Shown here: positions 8,774 through 16,294 of the stretch, one piece after another
Layout: each line of letters opens with the position of its first letter
How positions within the stretch are numbered: the first letter of the stretch is position 1
Source: Gluconobacter morbifer G707
GTDB taxonomy: Bacteria; Pseudomonadota; Alphaproteobacteria; Acetobacterales; Acetobacteraceae
NCBI RefSeq assembly: GCF_000234355.1
Contig: NZ_AGQV01000012.1
Location: forward strand, 1-48,414
DNA length: 48,414 nt
Reading direction: 5' to 3'
Position numbers and translations under genes: made by a program
The notes under the pieces: generated by a model
What the model saw: only the letters and a program-made list of their open reading frames with translations
Database searches by the model: none
What the model was told of the DNA's origin: nothing

Positions 8774-9351
8774 CGCTTTTTCCTTTCCTGTTTGTTGAGA
8801 GGCGGGGAGGAAAGCAATGACGAGGTAGCGATCTCGCGGGCCTTTTCCGCAACTCGACGGAGTGGTGCCACATCTCCAGACGTCGTGATCCAGAGCGTGG
8901 CGCCCTCGAGCTGCGCCAACGTATCCGCCGCAACGGCATCCGGGTCGGGAATATCGCCAGCCTGCAATATCTGGGCCATTTGCTCACGCAGGGATACAAA
9001 GAACTGACTGACCGCTGCCTGGGCGTCAGGCGTAGCCGACGTTACGCCATAGGCTAGATGCAACCCGACGCAGCGCTGCCGCTCCTCAAAAGTCTTTTCG
9101 ATGCGTCCGACCATAGTCCGCCAAGCGAGCCGCCAGTCGTCCTGCGGATCGGGGAGCCCATCAACCGTTTCTTCCAGTGTAAGAGCCAGAACTTCCGGAA
9201 CCAGAGACTCCTTGTTCGGAAAACGTGTGTAAAGACTGGCCTTTTTCAGCCCGACGCGGGTCGCGAGATCCTGCATGGAGGCACCGTCGTAACCATGCTC
9301 TCGAAACAGCTCTCGGGCCTCTATCACGATATTACGCAGCGTAGTTTTCAT
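8770..9351 (-). CDS. TetR family transcriptional regulator
   Basis: 193 aa. Residues about 10-55 are a TetR helix-turn-helix (ARELFREHGYDGASMQDLAT then KASLYTRFPNKESLV); the rest is a helical ligand-binding and dimer domain with a basic tail. The stop overlaps the TTG start of the LOG remnant by four bases, so that remnant was once in its operon. It is divergent from a GST gene, with a perfect CCGACCGGTCGG dyad between them. TetR proteins of this kind usually repress themselves and the neighbouring detoxification gene until a reactive compound binds. Confidence 0.88.
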   Translation of the reverse strand: MKTTLRNIVIEARELFREHGYDGASMQDLATRVGLKKASLYTRFPNKESLVPEVLALTLEETVDGLPDPQDDWRLAWRTMVGRIEKTFEERQRCVGLHLAYGVTSATPDAQAAVSQFFVSLREQMAQILQAGDIPDPDAVAADTLAQLEGATLWITTSGDVAPLRRVAEKAREIATSSLLSSPPLNKQERKKR

Positions 9352-9365
9352 TTTCGTCTTTACAC

Positions 9366-9377
9366 CCGACCGGTCGG
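9366..9377. promoter_or_regulatory. CCGACCGGTCGG palindrome, candidate TetR operator
   Basis: A perfect 12-base dyad lies 15 bases upstream of the TetR start and 62 bases before the GST start. The sequence resembles operators of NemR-like TetR regulators, which contain CCG..CGG half-sites. The match in type is from memory and the binding is inferred. Confidence 0.6.
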
Positions 9378-9439
9378 AAGTATTTTATAGTCCTGCCTGA
9401 TCTCGGCGGCAAGCAGTATGGGAAGGGGGTTACAATACG

Positions 9440-10036
9440 ATGCAGCTCTATGACCTCGAACTGTCCGGAAATTGCTACAAGGTGCGCCTATTCGCGGCCC
9501 TGACCGGAATTGAACTGGAGCTTGTCCCCATTGACCTAAGCGCAGGCGAGCAGAAGAATGCAGCCTTCACAGCACTCAATCCCTGGCAGGAATTACCGGT
9601 TCTCATTGATGGACCAACGGTCATTCGGGATTCCCAGGCTATTCTCGTCTATCTGGCTGCAAAACTGGAAACTCGGAACTGGTGGCCGGAAGATGGTCGT
9701 TCGCAAGCCCTGATCATGGAATGGCTATCAATCGCCGCTTCTGAAGTGCGGAACGGTCCAAACGCGGCACGACTGATCCGCAAATTCGGTTATCCGCTGG
9801 ATATCGAGGCGGCAATCCGATGGACAAATCGGCTTCTACCCCGGATTGACGCCTATCTTACCGCCCACGACTGGCTGGCACTGGAGCGCCCGACCATCGC
9901 GGACTGTGCTGTCTTTCCTTACCTGGCACTTGCCCCAGAGGGTGGCATCAATCTGGCGCCTTACCGAGCCCTGCGACACTGGTTCGACCGGGTTCGTGCG
10001 CAGCCCGGCTTCATGCCAATGCCGGGCTTGTCATGA
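9440..10036 (+). CDS. Glutathione S-transferase family protein
   Basis: 198 aa, full length for the family. Residues 1-78 are the thioredoxin-like domain (MQLYDLELSGNCYKVRLFAA, NPWQELPVLID, RDSQAILVYLA), where Ser9 is a possible catalytic residue and the cis-proline region and Ser-containing helix bind glutathione. Residues about 85-195 are the helical domain with the conserved RPTIADCAVFPYLA. It probably conjugates or reduces electrophiles in the cytoplasm. It is divergent from the TetR gene and probably under its control. The start has GGAAGGGGG upstream at 9421-9429. Confidence 0.88.
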   Translation: MQLYDLELSGNCYKVRLFAALTGIELELVPIDLSAGEQKNAAFTALNPWQELPVLIDGPTVIRDSQAILVYLAAKLETRNWWPEDGRSQALIMEWLSIAASEVRNGPNAARLIRKFGYPLDIEAAIRWTNRLLPRIDAYLTAHDWLALERPTIADCAVFPYLALAPEGGINLAPYRALRHWFDRVRAQPGFMPMPGLS

Positions 10037-10099
10037 GAGGCGGCTTCAACCTTGCCTCATGCACCGCCAGCCAGACATGGCCACCTACCGGATAGCGTC

Positions 10100-11020
10100 A
10101 TGCACCGGCCACCGTTCGATCTCTGGCACCTGCTCTGCGTGCGGGCTATTGCGGAACACGGCAGCATCCAAGCAGCGGCCCGCGCCCTCAGGGTCAAGCA
10201 GTCTTCGGTAAGTCGTTTCCTCCAAAAGCTGGAGCAGAGGATCGGAGTGGAATTATTCCTCCGTTCACCGTCAGGCACGACTCCTACCCCAGCGGGAATC
10301 GAATTCATCAATGCAGCCCGCGATGTCCTCAGTCGAGTCACGCATATGCGCGATATCGCCCATAAAGCCGGTCGAGGAGAACGCGGCGTAATCATCATCG
10401 GCGTCCAGAGTTGCGTGGCTCCTGGTCGCATACTGGAAATACTTCGTAGCTTCCTTAGCGATTATCCGGATGTAACACTCCAATTCTCGGAGGGGGACAG
10501 AAACACTCTGCTAAGCGATCTCGACCTGCGTCTGATCGACCTTGCAGTTGTAACCGGACCATACTCCGTCAAAAGAACCACCGCCCTCACACTCTGGAGC
10601 GAACAGATCGTCGCAGCGCTCCCAGCCTCACATCCGTTGGCCCATCAACCGAAACTTTTCTGGCACGATCTTCGTGATGATATTTTCCTGATTGGACGCG
10701 ATAATGCTGGTGAAGAATTCAGTGATCTCCTGCTACGCAAACTGAGTCGTCAGGGGGACAAACCGAACCTGCAATTCCATGATATTGGCAGCATACGCAT
10801 ACTGGCACTCGTTGCCGAAGGTATGGGAATTGGCCTCCTGACGGATGCCTGGATACGGGTCCGATCTAGCCTTGCGCTGAAAGATATCAGAATCGTAGAT
10901 ATTTCAGACGGAGGCAGTCCCTCCCATCTTGATTACATGGCTGCGTGGCGTAACGACAGCACCAGCCCCGTGCTAAAGAAGCTCGTCGGTCATTTTCATG
11001 CGGAACGCGCACGCGTTTAA
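10100..11020 (+). CDS. LysR family transcriptional regulator at the trb cluster edge
   Basis: About 306 aa from ATG 10100; an ATG at 10052 would add 16 unlikely residues. Residues about 5-62 form the LysR helix-turn-helix (HGSIQAAARALRVKQSSVS, RFLQKLEQRIGVELF), followed by a periplasmic-binding-protein-like effector domain (about 95-295). It converges on the DUF2274 gene; the two stop codons share the four bases TTAA at 11017-11020. LysR genes are, as I recall, often found next to trbI/DUF2274 in alphaproteobacterial conjugative elements, so it may belong to the element. Its target is not evident. Confidence 0.85.
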   Translation: MHRPPFDLWHLLCVRAIAEHGSIQAAARALRVKQSSVSRFLQKLEQRIGVELFLRSPSGTTPTPAGIEFINAARDVLSRVTHMRDIAHKAGRGERGVIIIGVQSCVAPGRILEILRSFLSDYPDVTLQFSEGDRNTLLSDLDLRLIDLAVVTGPYSVKRTTALTLWSEQIVAALPASHPLAHQPKLFWHDLRDDIFLIGRDNAGEEFSDLLLRKLSRQGDKPNLQFHDIGSIRILALVAEGMGIGLLTDAWIRVRSSLALKDIRIVDISDGGSPSHLDYMAAWRNDSTSPVLKKLVGHFHAERARV

Positions 11021-11247
11021 CTGGCTTTCCGACGTCGGACTTTTGCAAACCCACGATCCGACGCCATGAACCGGGTGATCATCGGCACGATCAGCTTCGC
11101 CGGATCCACAGGACCATCCTCCGAATTCACTCTAGCGATGGCCTGTGCATAGGTCTCAAGATCGCGAAATACCGAAGCCGGGACTTCTACGGTAAGTTTC
11201 ACGGGTTTTTCATCGAGAACATTCCTGATTTTCAGTTCCATGTTCAT
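11017..11247 (-). CDS. DUF2274 family protein of the trb cluster
   Basis: 76 aa, with LTVEVPASVFRDLETYAQA and LIVPMITRFMASDRGF, the pattern of DUF2274. This small family lies just downstream of trbI in many conjugative elements; its first half resembles a ribbon-helix-helix fold, so DNA binding or T4SS control is possible but unproven. It overlaps the trbI stop by four bases and ends the trb operon. Confidence 0.8.
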   Translation of the reverse strand: MNMELKIRNVLDEKPVKLTVEVPASVFRDLETYAQAIARVNSEDGPVDPAKLIVPMITRFMASDRGFAKVRRRKAS

Positions 11248-12446
11248 TCTCCTTCATGTGGATGCCAGGGTTTCAGAACCAGATCGCGATTGACGATCAG
11301 CGTGAACGGCAGGCCGGGCCGGTCGGTCAGCGTGGGCTGAATATCCATACTGCGGTCGATCAGGCGGTTTCCCACCATGGAAAACCCGTTGCTGGCACCG
11401 CTGCGGATCGCCTGAAGCAGGTTATTCTCACCCCATGATGTCCCGGCTTCGGACCCGACGCTCAGCATGGTTGTCACCAGTGCAGCCCTGAAAAGCTGGC
11501 CCCAATGCTGGTCCACCAGATCCTTGAGCCCGGTCTGGCCGATCGCATCGGCACCCGGGATCCTGTCGAGCACGAGGCTCTCACCATCGGGACGGATGAG
11601 ACGGGTCCAGATCACCTGCGTGCGCTGCTGCCCGAACGAGACGCTGCTGTTATAAGTGCCGAACAGGGTGCTGCCCTGAGGCACAAGCAGATAGCGTCCG
11701 GTCGGACTGTCATAGACGTTCTGCGTCACATGCCCGATCAGTTGCCCTGGCAGGTCCGAACTGACCTTCGAGTTGAGCGCACCCGCGATAATCGTCCCCG
11801 CCTGAATGACGTATGGGGAAACAGGCAGCGCCAGACGATCCGGGCTGACCGTCACACGATCGGGCTGTCCCACCAGAAAGGCGCGGTTGGCGACCTGCCG
11901 GTCGTTTGTGCTCGCAGGGGCAGCCGGAGCGTCTTTCCCGGTTGAAGGCGACGCAGGGGCAGGCACGCTGTCCTGCCGCCCGGCATCCTGCGTCTGCACG
12001 AACAGCTTGCTGGCGATGGCTGCCTCGACTTCCTGTTCGGCGCGCCGGTCACCCATACCGGAAACCGGTCCGGCCCTGCCTTCCTGCTGTGCCTTCAGGA
12101 TCGGTTTGCCCAGATCACCGGGCAAAGGCGACCCCAGCCTGGGCACGCCGATATAATCCTTCGGCAGGGCATCAAGCCCATCGGCCGAGGGCCGCACATC
12201 GGAATCCTGCACGGCAGACGTTGGACCCTGCCGGGCGGAATTCTGCAGCGCATAGCCCAGCGCCAAACCTATCCCGATCATACCCGTGCCCGCCAGACCC
12301 CAGACAACATAGCGCGACAGACGCACGACACGCGGTCGTTCCGCCCGCAGACGCAGATCGGGCGGCGATGGCGGGACCGCTGGGGATGCGTTTTCTGTGC
12401 CGCCCTCCCCGCTTTCGTCCCGGCGTTCTTCCTGTCCGTCCGTCAT
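11244..12446 (-). CDS. trbI: TrbI/VirB10 family T4SS core protein
   Basis: 400 aa. A cytoplasmic, proline-rich N-terminus is followed by one transmembrane helix (about 44-66), a periplasmic linker, and a C-terminal VirB10 beta-barrel domain starting near VIQAGTIIAGALNSKV. TrbI spans both membranes and, with TrbG, forms the outer ring of the mating channel. The start overlaps the trbG stop by four bases. Length and domain order are normal for alphaproteobacterial elements. Confidence 0.93.
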   Translation of the reverse strand: MTDGQEERRDESGEGGTENASPAVPPSPPDLRLRAERPRVVRLSRYVVWGLAGTGMIGIGLALGYALQNSARQGPTSAVQDSDVRPSADGLDALPKDYIGVPRLGSPLPGDLGKPILKAQQEGRAGPVSGMGDRRAEQEVEAAIASKLFVQTQDAGRQDSVPAPASPSTGKDAPAAPASTNDRQVANRAFLVGQPDRVTVSPDRLALPVSPYVIQAGTIIAGALNSKVSSDLPGQLIGHVTQNVYDSPTGRYLLVPQGSTLFGTYNSSVSFGQQRTQVIWTRLIRPDGESLVLDRIPGADAIGQTGLKDLVDQHWGQLFRAALVTTMLSVGSEAGTSWGENNLLQAIRSGASNGFSMVGNRLIDRSMDIQPTLTDRPGLPFTLIVNRDLVLKPWHPHEGE

Positions 12447-13444
12447 GTCCGCCGTCCATCGGTGCGTACGATGCGCACCCGCTGCTCGGAATGTTTGTCG
12501 CCCAGACGCAGTTCCGCAGCGCCAAACAGGCGATCGACGATTATCCAGTTCTGCCGCACCCGATAATTGACCAGTTCCGGCCCGCCATCGGCCCCCAGCA
12601 CGAAGAACGGGGGCAGTTCCCCCTGCCCTATCCCGGCCGGAAAGGCGATGTAGACCTTGTGGCCGTCATCAAAGGCCCGGCTGGGCAACCAGGGCGGGGT
12701 CCCGCCTTTCACCGGCTGGATGGTGTAGCGGAAATTCAGGGCGTTCAGATCCAGCCCTACATCCACCGGTACAGAGTCATCGGCCGCACTGTCCTGCCGA
12801 TGTAGGGCAATCAGGTCGTCCTCGGGGTAATCCCACGACACCGACGCCATGTACGTCGCCGGCGTGGAGCGCAGTTCCGCCAGATAGGTCCGCCGATCCG
12901 TGTTGACGATCAGATTGGTGGTGAGGTCCGGCCGGGTTGGTTTGACCAGGATATGGATGCGTTTTGTCGCCCCTGCCCCGCTCTCGGTATCGCCGATGAT
13001 CCAGCGCACAGTGTCACCGGCAGCGACAGGCCCCGTGCCGACCAACTTTTCACCCTGCTGGAGCATGATGTCGGTGATTTCGCCGGGCGAGGTATAAACC
13101 TGATAGAGAGCGCCCGAAGAATAAGGATAGACCTGCACCGCATTGATGAACCCGGCCCGCGTGGGCTGGATGCGCGCCGCCACATTGGCCTGCGTCACAC
13201 GCACTGTGGGGTCGGCGACTTCGGGGGCCGGATGGATCGCGTGTCGTGAGGGCAACGGCTTGAGCTGTCCCGGCAAGGGAAGCGGTTTCGGGACTTCCAC
13301 CACCCGCACCGGTTTTGGCAGGTCCGGCAGACGTGTCGCCTGAACAGCGTCATCGTAGCGGATGACCGGCGGATGGTAATGCTGCGCACATCCGGCCAGG
13401 GGCAGGACAAGCAACGGCAGGACACGAAGAGCGCGACGAATCAT
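12443..13444 (-). CDS. trbG: TrbG/VirB9 family T4SS outer membrane lipoprotein
   Basis: 333 aa. The signal peptide ends in LPLAGC, so Cys19 is a likely lipid anchor. A Pro/Lys-rich linker follows, then the VirB9/CagX domain (about 95-330) with VYTSPGEITDIMLQQGEKLV and a C-terminal NYRVRQNWIIVDRLF segment. It forms the outer membrane core complex with TrbI. It overlaps the trbF stop by four bases. Confidence 0.93.
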   Translation of the reverse strand: MIRRALRVLPLLVLPLAGCAQHYHPPVIRYDDAVQATRLPDLPKPVRVVEVPKPLPLPGQLKPLPSRHAIHPAPEVADPTVRVTQANVAARIQPTRAGFINAVQVYPYSSGALYQVYTSPGEITDIMLQQGEKLVGTGPVAAGDTVRWIIGDTESGAGATKRIHILVKPTRPDLTTNLIVNTDRRTYLAELRSTPATYMASVSWDYPEDDLIALHRQDSAADDSVPVDVGLDLNALNFRYTIQPVKGGTPPWLPSRAFDDGHKVYIAFPAGIGQGELPPFFVLGADGGPELVNYRVRQNWIIVDRLFGAAELRLGDKHSEQRVRIVRTDGRRT

Positions 13445-14133
13445 TGGCCCAGCTCCTTCGACCAGTTGATGGCAGAGACAAAAACACCAAGGGGATTTTT
13501 CCGAAGATGGTCGGCATCACGGGGTGGGCTGAGCCGGACCGAGACAATGGCAGTCCAGCGCTCGGTGCTGACAAAGGCCCCGTCGCGGAAATGGCGCTCG
13601 ACCCAGGCGATCCGGAAACTCGCGGGCGACGCCCGGATGACGGACGACACGTCCAGTTCGACCTGCTCATGTCCGATGCGGGCAAAGGGATCGTTCTGAC
13701 GGGCATAATCGTTGAGCGCCTGCGCGCCCGACGTGGTGGTGAAAGCGTAGGCGCGCAGCCAGTCCTGCCGCACCACCACGGGATCGGAGGACAGGCTGCG
13801 GACGTCCTCGATGAACCGGGCCAGATACCAGGCGATCTGCGGGTCCGTCGGCACATAGGCGGCTGTTGCGGGCGCCACGACCTGCGCCTCGCCCAGACGG
13901 TCCACCTGCACGACCCACGGCGTGATGGTGCCGCGTGCGGACTGCCAGACCAGTCCGGCCCCGAGACCTGATGACAGAAACAGGCTGCCAAACGCCATCA
14001 GCCGCCAGTTGCGGGCCTGCACGCGGGCGGAACCGATGCGTTCATCCCATATCTGGGCGGCTTTCTGATAGGGGGTAACCGGTTCCGGCGTCGTGCCGTA
14101 GCGCACCGTGGAGCGACGGAACATCGTCCTCAT
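13441..14133 (-). CDS. trbF: TrbF/VirB8 family T4SS inner membrane protein
   Basis: 230 aa. One transmembrane helix (about 43-63) follows a short cytoplasmic N-terminus with NPYQKA-like PYQKAAQIWDERIG; the periplasmic VirB8 domain runs to the end (RLGEAQVVAP, WYLARFIEDVRSLS). VirB8 proteins nucleate channel assembly and contact VirB9 and VirB10. It overlaps trbL and trbG by four bases each. Confidence 0.93.
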   Translation of the reverse strand: MRTMFRRSTVRYGTTPEPVTPYQKAAQIWDERIGSARVQARNWRLMAFGSLFLSSGLGAGLVWQSARGTITPWVVQVDRLGEAQVVAPATAAYVPTDPQIAWYLARFIEDVRSLSSDPVVVRQDWLRAYAFTTTSGAQALNDYARQNDPFARIGHEQVELDVSSVIRASPASFRIAWVERHFRDGAFVSTERWTAIVSVRLSPPRDADHLRKNPLGVFVSAINWSKELGQ

Positions 14134-15515
14134 TCCTTTTCCGACAGATCGATGGAGGAAGATCCGCCCCCGCCATCGGCGGAGCGGATGACATGCGCCG
14201 CCTCGGCAGCATGGGCGGCGGCATTGCGGCGCTTCATCTTCTGCGCCCAGCGCGGGGGCTCACTGGCGGATGATGCCGACGAGGATGACCCCGTTCCGCC
14301 TGCCGACGCCCCCGTCTCAGCAGCGCCACTACCCGAACCGGTTGTCCGACCACCAGTCGCGGTAAAGGCCGCCTTGCTGCCCGATGAGAAACTATCTTTC
14401 ATGGCGCTGGCCGCACTCGCCGCCTTGTTCTTCACAGCGCCTGCAGCCGCAGACCCGGCCGCCCGGCCAATGCCGCCTACACCAGCAGCCATCCGGGCAC
14501 CGGCACTCCCGCTGGCTGCGGTCGCGGACCCGAGCGTGTAGGCTGTTGATGCCGCGCCTGCTACAGCCGCCCCTCCCCGCGCGGCCGCTGCCGTGGCGGC
14601 CAAGGCTGCTCCACCACCAGAAACAGCCGCGCCGACGCCGGCCACGGCAGCGGCCCCCATGCCAGCCACAGCCATGCCCGTACCGACAGCGGCACCCGCG
14701 CCAAGCTGGGGCGCGCCAGCGATCAGCCCGTTGGCCAGACTGCCCCCGAAAATCGCAAGGCCCACAATGGCCAGTGAGGCGATCACCACGGACAGGGCCT
14801 GCCCGACCGTGGGCTGCACATCGCCATAGGAGGTGGTGAACTGGCCAAAAAGAGTGGCGGCAATGCCGCTGATCACGGCCAGCACCATGATCTTTACGCC
14901 CGAGGAGACGACATTGCCCATGACCTTTTCGGCAAGAAAAGCCGTACGGTTGAACAGGGCAAACGGGATCAGCACAAACCCTGCCAGCGTGGTCAGCTTG
15001 AATTCGATCAGGGCGACAAAGAGCTGCACGGCGAGAATGAAGAATGCCGCCAGCACGATCAGCCAAGAGAGGCAGAGCACGAAGATCTGCGCGAAATTGG
15101 TAAAGAAAGCGACAGGACCAAGCAGTTTATGGACTGAGTCCAGCAGCGGCTGCGCCGCATCGAACCCGGTCTGGGCCAGACGGCCGGGCCGCAGGAACTG
15201 GTCCAGCGACAGCGTGCCCCCACCGGCTTTCAGGCCAAGGGCGGCGAAACTGTCAAAGACGGTCTTCGACAGACTGGAAAAATTGCTGATCAGGAAGGAA
15301 AAGAACCCGATATAGAGCGTCTTTTTCACCAGACGCTGGATGACATCCTCGTCCGCCGCCCAGGCCCAGAACAGACCCGCCAGCGCCATGTCGAGCACGG
15401 ACAGCGATCCCGCGAGCGAGATCATACTCCCCTTCACCAGACCGAATCCGGTATCGATAGAGGTAGTGAAAGTGTTCAGAAAGGTGTCGATGACGCCGAC
15501 ATCGTTCATCGCCAT
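14130..15515 (-). CDS. trbL: TrbL/VirB6 family polytopic T4SS protein
   Basis: 461 aa. About six hydrophobic segments lie between residues 25 and 260 (for example FFTNFAQIFVLCLSWLIVLA and KIMVLAVISGIAATLF). The last 190 residues are an Ala/Gly/Ser-rich low-complexity tail ending in a charged segment, common in TrbL. It lines the inner membrane part of the channel and may contact the DNA. The tail compositional bias explains several long antisense open frames here. It begins five bases after the trbJ stop. Confidence 0.92.
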   Translation of the reverse strand: MAMNDVGVIDTFLNTFTTSIDTGFGLVKGSMISLAGSLSVLDMALAGLFWAWAADEDVIQRLVKKTLYIGFFSFLISNFSSLSKTVFDSFAALGLKAGGGTLSLDQFLRPGRLAQTGFDAAQPLLDSVHKLLGPVAFFTNFAQIFVLCLSWLIVLAAFFILAVQLFVALIEFKLTTLAGFVLIPFALFNRTAFLAEKVMGNVVSSGVKIMVLAVISGIAATLFGQFTTSYGDVQPTVGQALSVVIASLAIVGLAIFGGSLANGLIAGAPQLGAGAAVGTGMAVAGMGAAAVAGVGAAVSGGGAALAATAAAARGGAAVAGAASTAYTLGSATAASGSAGARMAAGVGGIGRAAGSAAAGAVKNKAASAASAMKDSFSSGSKAAFTATGGRTTGSGSGAAETGASAGGTGSSSSASSASEPPRWAQKMKRRNAAAHAAEAAHVIRSADGGGGSSSIDLSEKE

Positions 15516-15520
15516 GGCGG

Positions 15521-16294
15521 TCAGTTCCCGCTGCTGCCGAACATGGACACCGTGCCGGGAGTGTAGGCGTCATGCTGCGCGAAATGCTGGTACTGCGCCT
15601 CACTCTCCGCTTCCGTGGCGGCATTCCGCGCCCGCTCCAGCGCCGCAGCCCGGCCGTTGGCGGCAAGCTCGGCCTGAATGTCCGAAAGCTGCCGGGACTG
15701 CAGGGCCATAAGCTGGTTGCCAGCCTGCGCCGCCTGCAGAGCACCTGTGGAATCCTGGCTGGCCGAGACAAGCTGGGTCATGGCGCTGCTGTCGGAAGGA
15801 ATGTTCCCCACGACGCGCGCCTGCAGTTTCAGGGCGTCCTCAAACCCGCCTACGGAATTCTGCCACCGTGTCTGCGCCTGGCTGAACAGGACGCTGTCGG
15901 ACATGCCCGACGAGACGGATGTGTAGGCCTGCTGGTATTGCTGCTCGACGGACTGGACGCTGTAAGCGATGTTCTGTGCCTGCGCGAGCAGTGCCGTGGT
16001 CTGGGAAATCGTCGATTGCAGCGTGGACAGGGTCGATAGCGGCAGGCTCGTCAGATTGCGGCCCTGATTGACCAGCATCTGTGCCTGATTGGCCAGCGAG
16101 GTGATCTGATTATCGATCTGCTGGAGGGTCCGGGCTGCAATGAGAACATTCTGGACATGGTTCGCTCCGTCATAGACCGCCCACTGCGCATGGGCGGGCA
16201 CGACCGACATGAGAAAAATCAGAGCGGCTCCCACAGCTGCGGCACACCCGGGACGGAAATGTCTCGCCCGGATACGGAAAGGTTTTTCCATCAT
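15521..16294 (-). CDS. trbJ: TrbJ/VirB5 family T4SS protein
   Basis: About 257 aa from ATG 16294, which overlaps the trbE stop by four bases and has AAGGAG just upstream; the longer ORF start at 16330 lies inside trbE. A signal peptide ends near VVPAHA, then WAVYDGANHVQNVLIAARTL and a long Gln-rich helical region, as in TrbJ. VirB5-type proteins sit at the pilus tip or periplasm and aid mating contact or entry exclusion. An ATG at 16291 is an equal alternative. Confidence 0.9.
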   Translation of the reverse strand: MMEKPFRIRARHFRPGCAAAVGAALIFLMSVVPAHAQWAVYDGANHVQNVLIAARTLQQIDNQITSLANQAQMLVNQGRNLTSLPLSTLSTLQSTISQTTALLAQAQNIAYSVQSVEQQYQQAYTSVSSGMSDSVLFSQAQTRWQNSVGGFEDALKLQARVVGNIPSDSSAMTQLVSASQDSTGALQAAQAGNQLMALQSRQLSDIQAELAANGRAAALERARNAATEAESEAQYQHFAQHDAYTPGTVSMFGSSGN

